From Ruegeria sp. HKCCD8929 (GTDB lineage: Bacteria > Pseudomonadota > Alphaproteobacteria > Rhodobacterales > Rhodobacteraceae): 64,000 nt of DNA. The translations under genes and the position numbers were made by a program. Of the stretch, positions 45,058 through 54,434 are shown one piece after another. Positions within the stretch are counted from its first letter, which is position 1. Each line of letters starts with the position of its first letter. The stretch lies in NCBI RefSeq assembly GCF_013031405.1, contig NZ_WPZY01000020.1:1-64000 (forward strand), in the 5' to 3' direction. Below the pieces are notes generated by a model that was given only the letters and a program-made list of their open reading frames with translations, had not been told where the DNA came from and did not search any database.

Positions 45058-46629
45058 TTACAAACGCAGACCCATGAGGGCGGGATCGAACAAAGCGGCA
45101 TCCATCGTTTTCAGGTCCTGTGCGACCAGAAGCGGTGTCGCCGCCTGATCCAGAATATCCCTCTGCAAATCTACTCCCGGTGCGATTTCCGTGACCATAA
45201 GACCCTTTGGAGTCAATTGGATCACACACCGTTCCGTCACGTAAGTAACGTCCTGGCCCTGCGTCTTGGCACGTTTGCCCGAGAAGGAAATCTGATCGAC
45301 CTCATCCACGAACTTGGCGATTTTACCCTCTCGCAGGATTTTCAAAGCGCCATTCTCAATCGTCATCTTTGCGCCGGCATTGAAATTGCCGGAAAAGACA
45401 ATCTTGTGCGCCCGCGTGGTGATATCCACAAAGCCGCCCGCGCCGGCGGTTCTGTGCGGAATTGCCGACAGGCGGGACACGTTAACCGAGCCGTTCTTGT
45501 CCACCTCCAGGAATGAAAGCAGCGAAGCGTCAAACCCGCCCGCCTGAAAATAGCAGAACTGATGCGGCGACGCGACGAAGGCCTCGGCATTGGCGGAACA
45601 GCCGAACTTGAAATCCAGCAGCGGCACGCCGCCCACGGCACCTTGTTCGATCATCCAGGTGACCGAGCCGTGCAGCCCCTCTTCGACCAGAATGCGCGGG
45701 ACATTGGCCGAGATGCCGAAGCCGATGTTGACCGCCCAGCCGTCTTTCAATTCCTTTGCCACGCGGCGGGCGATGACCTTGCCAATGTCGAACTCGACAG
45801 TGCGAAAGCTCTCGATCGGACGGGTCAGTTCGCCCGAGATCGCCGGGTCATACTCGGTTGCCGTAGTCTGCAGCTGATCCGGAGCCTCGACAATCGCATC
45901 CACGAGGATGCCGGGAACGTGTACGTCATGGGGGCGAATGCTGCCCGCTGCCGCAATGCGCTTGGCTTGCGCGATGACAACGCCACCTGAATTGCGGGCG
46001 GCCAACGCCATCTCCATCGCGCCCAGATACGCGCCCTCATGTTCGAAGCTCAGGTTGCCTTTTTCATCAGCCGTGGTGGCTCGGATGATGGCGACATCGG
46101 GGGCCATGGATTTGAAATAGAGCCATTCCTCGCCTTCGAACTGCATCCGTTTGACGATGGGTTCGGCGCGCGCCGGAGCGTTCATGGCGCAGCCTTCGAT
46201 CTCGGGGTCGACGAACGTGTCCATCCCCACTTTGGTCAGAACTCCCGGACGTTTGGCGGCCGCTTCGCGCAGCATGTCAAAGATAATACCGGACGGCACG
46301 TTATAGGCCCGCACTTGATCGGCCGTAATCATCTTCCAAACCTCCGGCGGGTCCGACTTGCTGGGCCCCGAGGGGTAGGATCCGCCGATGATCCGCGACA
46401 ACAGACCAGGTTTGGCTACGTGATCCACGCCCTTCGTTCCAAACATGTCGCCCGCTGCGATGGGATGGATTGTCGTCAGGTCGCGGGGACTGCCTTCCTC
46501 GTCGAATCGCGCACCAATTCCTTTCAGGATTGCATCCGGACAGCACAGGCCACTGGATGAGTTCACCGCAACAATTGCGCCGTCCGGAATGAGCTTGGCT
46601 GCCGCGCGGGCCGACATCTGCTTGGTCAT
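45058..46629 (-). CDS. Acyl-CoA:acetate-type CoA transferase (two-domain)
   Basis: 523-aa type I CoA transferase (YdiF/propionate-CoA-transferase-like) with alpha and beta halves in one chain. The catalytic Glu is in the E-x-G-x-x-G-G-x-P motif (WMIEQGAVGGVPL); the beta half shows VDITTRAHKIVFSGNFNAGA. GAGGACCGC precedes ATG 46629. It would activate a carboxylic acid with CoA for the enoyl-CoA hydratase and acyl-CoA dehydrogenase. First gene after operator site C. Confidence 0.9.
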   Translation of the reverse strand: MTKQMSARAAAKLIPDGAIVAVNSSSGLCCPDAILKGIGARFDEEGSPRDLTTIHPIAAGDMFGTKGVDHVAKPGLLSRIIGGSYPSGPSKSDPPEVWKMITADQVRAYNVPSGIIFDMLREAAAKRPGVLTKVGMDTFVDPEIEGCAMNAPARAEPIVKRMQFEGEEWLYFKSMAPDVAIIRATTADEKGNLSFEHEGAYLGAMEMALAARNSGGVVIAQAKRIAAAGSIRPHDVHVPGILVDAIVEAPDQLQTTATEYDPAISGELTRPIESFRTVEFDIGKVIARRVAKELKDGWAVNIGFGISANVPRILVEEGLHGSVTWMIEQGAVGGVPLLDFKFGCSANAEAFVASPHQFCYFQAGGFDASLLSFLEVDKNGSVNVSRLSAIPHRTAGAGGFVDITTRAHKIVFSGNFNAGAKMTIENGALKILREGKIAKFVDEVDQISFSGKRAKTQGQDVTYVTERCVIQLTPKGLMVTEIAPGVDLQRDILDQAATPLLVAQDLKTMDAALFDPALMGLRL

Positions 46630-46643
46630 GCGGTCCTCATGAA

Positions 46644-46659
46644 GTAACTAACTAGTTAT
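46644..46659. promoter_or_regulatory. TetR-type operator, site C
   Basis: GTAACT-AACT-AGTTAT, 14 bases before the CoA-transferase start. With site D it lies between two divergent genes. Confidence 0.65.
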
Positions 46660-46728
46660 AGTTTATGCCTTGATGAGATGTGCAAATCAACAGGAATTTC
46701 AGTCACGCTGGAATTGACCTGACCAAAA

Positions 46729-46744
46729 GTAACCAATAGGTTAC
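46729..46744. promoter_or_regulatory. TetR-type operator, site D
   Basis: GTAACC-AATA-GGTTAC, a perfect 6-bp inverted repeat, 29 bases before the second aldo/keto reductase. It is the best-matching site of the set. Confidence 0.7.
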
Positions 46745-46773
46745 TTATAAACACATTCCCCAGGAGCACCCCT

Positions 46774-47592
46774 ATGAACATCTACTTTCAAAACACGTAC
46801 CAACGGAGCTTCGGTACGTTCCCGCTGACCGAGCGCGAGTTGCGCGATGCCATGATGATTGCAGGTGAAACTGGCTATCGCTCATTCGATACCGCACAGA
46901 TGTATGGGAATGAGAAAGAAACCGGTGACGCATTGTCGGAACTCGGTATTACCCGCGACGAGATTTGCGTGACCACCAAGGTGCATCCCGACAATTTCGG
47001 GGAGGAGGCTTTTTTGCTCTCTGTCGAAGAAAGCCTGAAAAAGCTGCAACTCGATTATGTCGATGTGCTACTGCTGCATTGGCCGCCGGTTGGCGGAGAC
47101 ATCGCGCCCTCGCTGAAGCTGTTGGAACAAGCGCATGCGAAGGGTCTGACCCGGAATATCGGTGTATCCAACTACACCGCCCGGATGATGAGGGATGCGA
47201 CCAAAATCATCGGCACGCCGCTGGTGACCAACCAGGTCGAATTCCATCCGCTGCTGAACCAGGACGTCCTGTTGGCCGCCGCTACCGAAACCGGTATTCC
47301 CCTGTCCTCTTACTGTTCGGTTGCCCGCGGCGAAGTTTTCAAACACCCCATGTTTGAAGAAATCGGGCAGGGCTATGGTAAGACCGCGGGGCAGGTCGTG
47401 CTGCGTTGGATCCTGCAAAAGGGCGTATCGATCAACACCATGTCCACCAAGCGCACCAATATAGCGGCTAATTTCGACATAATGGACTTCACCTTGTCCA
47501 GCATCGACATGGACAGGATCGACGCCATGACCCACTCCGGTTACCGGATCGTGACCGATGATCTGGTGCCTTGGGCGCCTAACTGGGACTGA
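46774..47592 (+). CDS. Aldo/keto reductase (2,5-diketogluconate reductase-like)
   Basis: 272 aa. Tetrad: Asp/Tyr in SFDTAQMYGNE, Lys in TTKVHP, His in LLLHWPP. Similar to 2,5-diketo-D-gluconate reductases and other small carbonyl reductases. AGGAG lies ahead of ATG 46774. A single-gene unit ended by a bidirectional terminator. Its target aldehyde or keto group is unknown. Confidence 0.88.
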   Translation: MNIYFQNTYQRSFGTFPLTERELRDAMMIAGETGYRSFDTAQMYGNEKETGDALSELGITRDEICVTTKVHPDNFGEEAFLLSVEESLKKLQLDYVDVLLLHWPPVGGDIAPSLKLLEQAHAKGLTRNIGVSNYTARMMRDATKIIGTPLVTNQVEFHPLLNQDVLLAAATETGIPLSSYCSVARGEVFKHPMFEEIGQGYGKTAGQVVLRWILQKGVSINTMSTKRTNIAANFDIMDFTLSSIDMDRIDAMTHSGYRIVTDDLVPWAPNWD

Positions 47593-47594
47593 GG

Positions 47595-47626
47595 CAAAAA
47601 AGGCGGTGCCAAAGTGTGGCACCGCC
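47595..47626. terminator. Bidirectional intrinsic terminator
   Basis: GGCGGTGCC / GGCACCGCC (9-bp stem, 7-nt loop). On the minus strand it is followed by TTTTTT, giving a good intrinsic terminator for the GMC-oxidoreductase operon; it also closes the convergent reductase gene. Confidence 0.8.
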
Positions 47627-47666
47627 AGCCTGGGGAGTGTTCCTAAGCCTTTGAGAGCGGTAAAGC

Positions 47667-49268
47667 TCAGTGATTACCCCGGATCATGTCAGAGGCTTTT
47701 TCTGCCATCATGATCGTCGGCGCGTTTGTGTTGGACCCAATCAGACTGGGCATGGCCGAGCTGTCGCAGATCCGCAGGCCATCGATCCCATGCACCCGCA
47801 TCTGTGGATCGACCACCGCCATTTCATCGACGCCCATCTTGCAGGTGCAGGTCGGGTGGTAGGAGGTGCGGCCATATTGTCGTGCGTATTCTTCGAACTC
47901 CGCCTGCGTTTTTACGCTGTCGTCCGGGAAACGGATCTGGCGGATGTATTTTTGCAGGCTGTTCTGCCGGAAAATCTCAACGCTGTGCTTGACGCCTTCG
48001 ACCGAGGTTTTCAGATCGTCCGGATGCCCCAAGAAGTTCGGATCGACCAGCGGCATATCTTCGACCCGGTTCGACCGCAGCCGCACCGTTCCCCGCGCCT
48101 TGGGCCGCAACGTATAGGAATTCAGCGTGATGCCGGAGCTTCCCTTGGGCACGCTTGGCACACCGGCTTCTGCACCGGCACCGGAGAGGAAGTGGAACTG
48201 GATATCCGGTACCGGAGCGGCTTTGTCTCCGTACCAGAAAGCACCGCCCTCAACCACGTTCGAGGCCACCGGGCCAGAACCAAACATGTAATACTGAATC
48301 CCGGCCCAAACCGCCCAATGAGGCTTGTTGTATTTGTCCAGGCTCTGATGGCCGTTCAGTTCTGCCACGATGTCGATGCCGAAATGGTCATGCAGGTTCT
48401 CGCCCACACCCGGCAGGTCGTGCTTGACCTCGACTCCATGTTCGCGCAGATGCGCCGCCGGTCCGACACCGGACAGCATCATCAACTTGGGTGTTCCGAT
48501 CGCACCCGAGGTTACCAGAACCTCTTGATCCGCAGTCACTTTCTCAACGTGCCCGCGCCGCTCGAACTCCACACCTGTCGCACGGCCGTTCTCGATGAGA
48601 ACGCGATGCGCCTGACAGCCGGTCTTGACCGTCAGGTTCTTACGCGACAGCGCGGGCTTCAGGTAACCAACGGCGGCCGAGCAACGTTTCGCGTTCCAGG
48701 TCGTTACCTGATAGACCCCTGCCCCCTCCTGTACCGGACCGTTGAAGTCGGGGTTGTAGGGAATGCCCGCCTCCTGACAGGAGCGCACAAAGGCACGCGT
48801 CATTTCCTGCGGAGCGGCAAGGTTAGACACGCCCAGCGGGCCTTCGGTACCGTGCCACTCACCAGACAGGATCGCGTTGCGTTCCGAGCGAACGAAATAC
48901 TTCTGGATGTCCTTGAACGACCAACCTTCGCAACCCTCTTCGCTTGCCCAGCGGTCATAGTCGACCGGATTGCCGCGTGTGAACACTTCGGCATTGATGG
49001 AACTGCCGCCGCCGATCACCCTGCCCTGCGCATAAGGAATTTCGCGGTCATTGGCATGACGCTGCGGAACGGTATTGAAGCCCCATGTGTGCGGCCCATC
49101 CGTCATCTTGGCAAAGCCGACAGGCATGTGGATCAGCGGGTGACTGTCCTTGCCGCCGGCTTCCAGCAGCAACACCCGGACGCTGCTGTCTTCGGTCAGC
49201 CGGCTGGCCAGAACACATCCGGCAGAACCACCACCGACGATTACATAGTCGTATCCGCCCTGCGCCAT
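47667..49268 (-). CDS. GMC-family oxidoreductase (choline-dehydrogenase-like)
   Basis: FAD alcohol dehydrogenase/oxidase, 533 aa. N-terminal YVIVGGGSAGCVLASRL, the GMC signature GGGSSINAEVFTRG, and the C-terminal active-site region YHPTCTCKMG. ATG 49268 overlaps the aldehyde dehydrogenase stop (ATGA). Together the two would oxidise an alcohol to an aldehyde and then to an acid. Last gene of the operon. Confidence 0.9.
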   Translation of the reverse strand: MAQGGYDYVIVGGGSAGCVLASRLTEDSSVRVLLLEAGGKDSHPLIHMPVGFAKMTDGPHTWGFNTVPQRHANDREIPYAQGRVIGGGSSINAEVFTRGNPVDYDRWASEEGCEGWSFKDIQKYFVRSERNAILSGEWHGTEGPLGVSNLAAPQEMTRAFVRSCQEAGIPYNPDFNGPVQEGAGVYQVTTWNAKRCSAAVGYLKPALSRKNLTVKTGCQAHRVLIENGRATGVEFERRGHVEKVTADQEVLVTSGAIGTPKLMMLSGVGPAAHLREHGVEVKHDLPGVGENLHDHFGIDIVAELNGHQSLDKYNKPHWAVWAGIQYYMFGSGPVASNVVEGGAFWYGDKAAPVPDIQFHFLSGAGAEAGVPSVPKGSSGITLNSYTLRPKARGTVRLRSNRVEDMPLVDPNFLGHPDDLKTSVEGVKHSVEIFRQNSLQKYIRQIRFPDDSVKTQAEFEEYARQYGRTSYHPTCTCKMGVDEMAVVDPQMRVHGIDGLRICDSSAMPSLIGSNTNAPTIMMAEKASDMIRGNH

Positions 49269-50770
49269 CACTCCACCCAATGCGACCGCTTTCCAAACTC
49301 GACATGAATCGATTTGACCTGAGTATATTCCTCGACCCCAAGCATCCCGGCCTCTCGGCCCCAGCCCGATGCCTTGAAGCCGCCAATCGGCAACTCCGGC
49401 CCCCCGGCCAGAGTGGTGATCACCCAGAACCGACCCGCCTGAACGCGGCGCGAAATGGTCAGAGCCTTGTCGATATTCTTGGACCAGACGCTGGCGGCGA
49501 GCCCGTATTCAGTGTCGTTGGCAATCGCGATCGCATCGTCAATCGTGTCGAACGGGATCACACAGAGAACCGGGCCAAAGATTTCCTCACGCGCAATCGC
49601 CATATCGTTGGTCACATTGGTGAAAACCACTGGGTCGATGTACTGCCCGCCAGAGATTTCCGGCGTCGTGCCACCGGTCAGCAGCGTCGCACCTTCTTCC
49701 TGTCCCTTGGCGATGTAAGACAGGATGGTGCGGTTTTGCGCATCCGTCGTAATCGCCCCCGCCTGCGTGCGTTCGTCCAGCGGATCGCCCACGCGCACCT
49801 TGCGTAGCTTGTCAGCCACCATTTTGGCGAACCTTTCAGCAACCGAGCGTTCCACCAGCAGACGCGCGCCTGAGACACAGCACTGACCGGTATTGAAGGC
49901 GATGCCAAAAGCGACGCCGTCGGCGGCATCTTCCAGATCCGCATCGGCAAACACAATCTGGGGATTCTTGCCGCCCAGTTCCAACCCCAGTTTCTTAAAG
50001 TTGCTTTGCCCCGCAGCCGCAACCACCGACCGGCCCACGGCAGTGGATCCGGTGAAGGACAGCATGTCCACATCCATATGCTCGGCCAGTTTCTGCCCGA
50101 TCACACTGCCCGAACCGGTCACCACATTGAACACACCATCCGGCAATCCGGCCTCGGACAGGATTTCCGCCAGGATCAGGGTCGTGGCGCTGGTGACCTC
50201 TGATGGCTTGGCCACAATTGTGCAGCCCGAGGCCAGAATGTAGGGCACCCGCTCGCACAGGATCAGGAAAGGGAAGTTCCACGGTGTGATCAGGCCTACC
50301 ACGCCCACGGGTTCGCGCGTGACGATCCCCATCGCGTCGTCGCCGCAATTGTTGAAGCTGTCGCCATGCAGCGCGCGTGCAAGACCCGAGGCAAACTCGA
50401 ACATGCCCACGCAGCCCTGAACCTCTGCCCGCGCCTGCGCGATCGGCTTGCCGTTTTCCAACACCTCCCAATAGGCGATTTCTTCCGCCCGTTCGCGGAT
50501 CAATCCCGCCGCCTTCAGCAAAACCGCTGCCCGATCCGCGCCGGACAAACCACACCAACGACGGTCGTCAAACGCCCTTCGAGCACAGGCAACTGCAGTG
50601 TTCAGATCTTCGTTCGTGCAGCGCGGGATGCATGTGACCGGCACGCCATGACCGGGAGACGAGCGTTCGAATACATCCCGATCCCCAGCGGCAACCGATT
50701 GGCCATCCATGAAAAATCCGAACACGCGCGGCTCGGAAGGTGGTGTCAGAATTTGGCTCTGTTGGTCCAT
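49268..50770 (-). CDS. NAD-dependent aldehyde dehydrogenase
   Basis: 500-aa ALDH. Cofactor region LITPWNFPF, FTGSTAVGR, Glu base in LELGGKNPQ, catalytic Cys in NTGQCCVSG and the late FGPVLCVIPF motif. Likely oxidises the product of the GMC enzyme. It lies 128 bases after the MDR gene, an open gap with no obvious terminator. Confidence 0.92.
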   Translation of the reverse strand: MDQQSQILTPPSEPRVFGFFMDGQSVAAGDRDVFERSSPGHGVPVTCIPRCTNEDLNTAVACARRAFDDRRWCGLSGADRAAVLLKAAGLIRERAEEIAYWEVLENGKPIAQARAEVQGCVGMFEFASGLARALHGDSFNNCGDDAMGIVTREPVGVVGLITPWNFPFLILCERVPYILASGCTIVAKPSEVTSATTLILAEILSEAGLPDGVFNVVTGSGSVIGQKLAEHMDVDMLSFTGSTAVGRSVVAAAGQSNFKKLGLELGGKNPQIVFADADLEDAADGVAFGIAFNTGQCCVSGARLLVERSVAERFAKMVADKLRKVRVGDPLDERTQAGAITTDAQNRTILSYIAKGQEEGATLLTGGTTPEISGGQYIDPVVFTNVTNDMAIAREEIFGPVLCVIPFDTIDDAIAIANDTEYGLAASVWSKNIDKALTISRRVQAGRFWVITTLAGGPELPIGGFKASGWGREAGMLGVEEYTQVKSIHVEFGKRSHWVE

Positions 50771-50898
50771 TGAAGGTGCTCCATCATGTCAATGCCGCGG
50801 CGGCGCTAGGCAGATGCGCCCTGCCCGTCGCGCAAGTCACTCCAACCACCATCGACCGAATATTGCGCATCATGCCCCTGGGTTTGGATGTGCAAACC

Positions 50899-51966
50899 TC
50901 AACAATCATAGTTTTCCTCCCTCCTCGGCTCGTGCGTCAAAACGATCTGAGTTTTCAGGTCCCCGGGACGATCAGAAATGCTGTCGAAAGCCTCCTGAAT
51001 GCCGTTCAGCGGATAGGACGCGCCGGTGAAACGATCTGTCCTGATCCGGTCATGAGTCAGCAATGTGAGAGCATCGTGCATATCCTGACCCATTCCCGCC
51101 ACGGACCCCTTGATGGAGTTTTCCTGTAAAATCGTTTGCAGGATGTCGATGGGCAGGGTTTCACCTGCGCCGGTCAGGCCAAAGGCGGCGATATGGCCGC
51201 CCTTGCGGATCAGCCGGGTCGCCTGTTGATAGAGGGTGGGCAAGCCAACGCTTTCGATCACAACATCCGCACCGCGGCCATCGGTGTGGCGTAGCACTGT
51301 CTGCTCAAGGTCGTCCGGATCAGTGATGCCAACATCTGCCCCGACCTCCAGCGCCATATTCACCCGGTCTTCAGACAGATCGGCAACGATGATGGGAGCT
51401 GCGCCGATGGTGCGAAGCAGTTGCACATGCAGGTTGCCGATTGGCCCAGCGCCCAGCACCACGACGGATTGGCCAAACGTGATGCCCGCCTTGCGCGCGC
51501 AGCGCACCACGCAGGCCAGGGGTTCGGTGAGGGCCAGCACCTCAGCCGAGACCTCTTGCGGCGCCGGAATGACGAGACGCGCGGGAACCGAGATATACTG
51601 GGCAAAGGCCCCAACCATGGTGATCCCCATCTGCTGCATTTCCGGGCAGTTCAGGATCTCATTGCGCCGACACCAATAGCAGGTGCCGCATCCGATGTTC
51701 ATATCGACAACAACCGGGTCGCCAACAGTCAGGCCACTGACCCCTTCGCCCAGTTCAGCAATGGTGCCGGTGAACTCATGACCGGGGATCATCGGCAGGT
51801 TCTCTGCGGCGTAGTGTCCGTTGAAGATATGGACGTCGGTGCCGCAGATACCGACACGGGTGATACGGACCAGAACCTCATCCCGGCCGGGTTCGGGGCG
51901 CGGGACATCCTGCACCTCGAACCGGCCCGGTGTGACCAGGACCGCGGCTTTCATGGTCGCCGTCAT
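50899..51966 (-). CDS. Zinc-dependent alcohol dehydrogenase (MDR)
   Basis: 355-aa medium-chain dehydrogenase. Catalytic zinc ligands in GICGTDVH and GHEFTG, structural zinc cysteines in GCGTCYWCRRNEILNC, and the NAD-binding VLGAGPIGNLHVQLL. Similar to sorbitol/threonine dehydrogenases. ATG 51966 overlaps the permease stop. Possibly oxidises the imported polyol or sugar. Confidence 0.9.
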   Translation of the reverse strand: MTATMKAAVLVTPGRFEVQDVPRPEPGRDEVLVRITRVGICGTDVHIFNGHYAAENLPMIPGHEFTGTIAELGEGVSGLTVGDPVVVDMNIGCGTCYWCRRNEILNCPEMQQMGITMVGAFAQYISVPARLVIPAPQEVSAEVLALTEPLACVVRCARKAGITFGQSVVVLGAGPIGNLHVQLLRTIGAAPIIVADLSEDRVNMALEVGADVGITDPDDLEQTVLRHTDGRGADVVIESVGLPTLYQQATRLIRKGGHIAAFGLTGAGETLPIDILQTILQENSIKGSVAGMGQDMHDALTLLTHDRIRTDRFTGASYPLNGIQEAFDSISDRPGDLKTQIVLTHEPRREENYDC

Positions 51967-52904
51967 TTCACGACCTTTAGCTTTGTTCGGTCGATGGTCA
52001 GCGCGATCGCCGCAATCAGGATCAGGCCGAACACCATCTGTTGTTGTGTTGCATCCACCTCGAAATAGAGCATCGATGACCGGATCACCGCCACGATCAG
52101 CGTGCCGATCAGCGTATTGATTACGCCGCCTACGCCGCCGGTCAGGGGCGTGCCCCCAACCAGAACCGCAACGATGGCAGGCAACAGAAAGCCGTTGGCA
52201 AGGGTGGGCGACCCGCCGGACAATTTGACCGAGAACAGAAGGCCCGCAACCGCGGCCAAGCCGCCTGAGAGGGCAAAGGCCATGATCTTGATCCGATTGA
52301 CGTTCAGGCCCGAGGCGACGGCGGCCGGTTCCCCCGCTCCCACCGCCTTGAGCGCACGGCCGAAGGTGGTACGGGATTGCAGGAACCATGCACCAAGCAC
52401 CAGAATGGCCGCGATGAACAGCTCGCTGGGGATGCCGGCAACTGATGCTGTCATCCAGCCAAAGGTCGAATCCCGCAACCCGGCATCCATGAACAACGCG
52501 CGCTGGCCGGACATATATTGTGCGGCAGAGTAAGCGATACCGCCAACTGCCAGTGTCGAGATAAAGGACGGGACGTACATCCGTGTCGTCACAAATCCGG
52601 AGATGCTGCCCAGAACCACGCCGGACAGAATACAGATAAGCGCGGCGGCAATACCAAAGGTTGGCAGGGCAATCGTGGCGACAACCGTGGTCATGTTGGC
52701 AATCGATTGCGCCGACAGGTCAATGCCACCGATATAGATCGCAAATGTCATGCCAAGCGCCATGATAAACAGCGGCACGATATCGGCCATCATCGAAATC
52801 AGGTTGGCCGGGCGCAGGAAATTCGAATCTGCGATACCGACAACCAGCACAAGCGCCAGCAGAGTGATCCAAGGCAAATGGGGTTTGATGCGTTCAAAAC
52901 TCAT
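51963..52904 (-). CDS. Ribose-type ABC transporter permease
   Basis: 313-aa CUT2 membrane subunit with MTFAIYIGGIDLSAQSIANM and the late PAIVAVLVGGTPLTGGVGG motif. Ten bases after the ATPase gene. It pairs with the permease at 54435-55400. Confidence 0.9.
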   Translation of the reverse strand: MSFERIKPHLPWITLLALVLVVGIADSNFLRPANLISMMADIVPLFIMALGMTFAIYIGGIDLSAQSIANMTTVVATIALPTFGIAAALICILSGVVLGSISGFVTTRMYVPSFISTLAVGGIAYSAAQYMSGQRALFMDAGLRDSTFGWMTASVAGIPSELFIAAILVLGAWFLQSRTTFGRALKAVGAGEPAAVASGLNVNRIKIMAFALSGGLAAVAGLLFSVKLSGGSPTLANGFLLPAIVAVLVGGTPLTGGVGGVINTLIGTLIVAVIRSSMLYFEVDATQQQMVFGLILIAAIALTIDRTKLKVVK

Positions 52905-52914
52905 GAGACAGGCC

Positions 52915-54423
52915 TCAGATCATGTGGTGGACAAGATCGTACAACGACGGCTTGTCCCCCGGGCTGCAGTCGAAACGTTTTTGCGCGACGCCGTCCTTGA
53001 GAACGACAATCGTGTGGCTGAGGCCGATGGCTTCTTCCAGAGTGTCCGCGACCAGAATGATGCCCACGCCATCATCCGACATCTCGCGCACCATGTCGTA
53101 AACGTCTTCCTTGGCACCGATATCCAGACCGCGTGTCGGGTGGTCCAGTAGAATGATGTCGGATCCGGCCGACCGCCATTTCGCCAGAACAACCTTTTGC
53201 TGGTTGCCGCCCGAAAGCCCTCCGCAATCCTTGTAGACATCGGGCGTCTTGATCGCCAACCGGTCGATCCATTGCTTGGCCAGCGACTTTTCCTCACCGA
53301 TGCGCAGGACGCCGGAATTGGCGTAATTGTCCATCTGGCTGAGTGTCATGTTCTCATAGACATTCATGCCAGCGACGATCCCCTCGACCTTGCGCTCGCG
53401 CGGGATATATCCGACGCCACGCGACACACCGGACTGGGCATTGAACCTTCCGATGGCCTCACCCTTGAGCGACACGGTTCCCGAGGACGGCGTTTCCAGA
53501 CCGAAAATCGTTCTCAGAATCGCTTCGCGCCCCGACCCCTCTGTACCGACCAGACACAAAACCTCGCCCGGGCGCAGTTCGAACGAAATATCCGAGTATT
53601 TCCCCTGCAGCGAAACATTCTGGAAAGAGACCAATGGGTTTGCATCACTCTGATAGGGCTTCTGCTTTTGCTCGCGGTAGTATTCCTTGTCCACGTCGCG
53701 GCCGACCATCTTGTGCTGAATTGCATCAACCTCCGCCGCGTCGTGGGTAACGACATCGACAACCTCGCCGTCCTTCATCACGTAGATCCGGTCAGAAAGG
53801 TCCAGAACCTCGTCCATCCGATGGCTGACAAAGATGAACGACGCGCGCTTGGTCAGTTCGCGGACGAGGCTGAACAGCAATTCGACCTCTTCCTTGGCCA
53901 GAACCGAGGTCGGTTCATCTAGCAAAATGACCAGATCGCCATCAATCCGCTCCTCCAGTGTCAGGACCTTGGCCAATTCGACCAGCTGGCGTTGTGCAAA
54001 GGACAGTTTCGAGGTGGTCATCGCCGGATCGATATCCAGCTTGACCTTGGCCAGCTGCTTGCGCGCGGCCTCGGCCATGGCTTTCCAGTCTATCACGCCA
54101 TAGCTGACGAATTGCTGCTCAAACCCCAGAAAGATATTCTCCATTACGGTCAGGTTGGTGATCAGGGATTGCTCCTGAAACACCATTCCAATGCCGTGAT
54201 CCATCGCTTGGCGCGGGTTCTGAAACCGGACCTTGGTGCCGTCGATGGTGATATCGCCGCCATCGGGCTGATAGGCGCCATAGATGACCTTCATCAGGGT
54301 CGATTTGCCGGCACCGTTTTCGCCGACCAAACCGACGATCTCACCGCGCCCGATCTGAAAATTCACGGCTTTCAGCGCGTGAACGCCGGGGAATTTCTTG
54401 TCGACATTGATCAGTTCGTACAT
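52915..54423 (-). CDS. Ribose-type ABC transporter ATP-binding protein
   Basis: 502-aa double-domain ATPase. Walker A GENGAGKST, LSFAQRQLVELAKV and LLDEPTSVL in the first half; GTEGSGREAIL, LSGGNQQK and LLDHPTRGLDIG in the second, where the Walker B Glu is replaced by His. ATG 54423 is used; the upstream frame overlaps the permease gene. Confidence 0.92.
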   Translation of the reverse strand: MYELINVDKKFPGVHALKAVNFQIGRGEIVGLVGENGAGKSTLMKVIYGAYQPDGGDITIDGTKVRFQNPRQAMDHGIGMVFQEQSLITNLTVMENIFLGFEQQFVSYGVIDWKAMAEAARKQLAKVKLDIDPAMTTSKLSFAQRQLVELAKVLTLEERIDGDLVILLDEPTSVLAKEEVELLFSLVRELTKRASFIFVSHRMDEVLDLSDRIYVMKDGEVVDVVTHDAAEVDAIQHKMVGRDVDKEYYREQKQKPYQSDANPLVSFQNVSLQGKYSDISFELRPGEVLCLVGTEGSGREAILRTIFGLETPSSGTVSLKGEAIGRFNAQSGVSRGVGYIPRERKVEGIVAGMNVYENMTLSQMDNYANSGVLRIGEEKSLAKQWIDRLAIKTPDVYKDCGGLSGGNQQKVVLAKWRSAGSDIILLDHPTRGLDIGAKEDVYDMVREMSDDGVGIILVADTLEEAIGLSHTIVVLKDGVAQKRFDCSPGDKPSLYDLVHHMI

Positions 54424-54434
54424 TTGCCCGCCCC

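Noticed and set aside
47670..49307. A 545-residue plus-strand open frame
   Set aside because: It runs antisense to the GMC oxidoreductase gene, which has clear family motifs; high GC keeps the opposite frame open.
51973..52389. Upstream extension of the zinc-dependent dehydrogenase frame
   Set aside because: It overlaps the permease gene; the ATG at 51966 with ATGA overlap is the better start.
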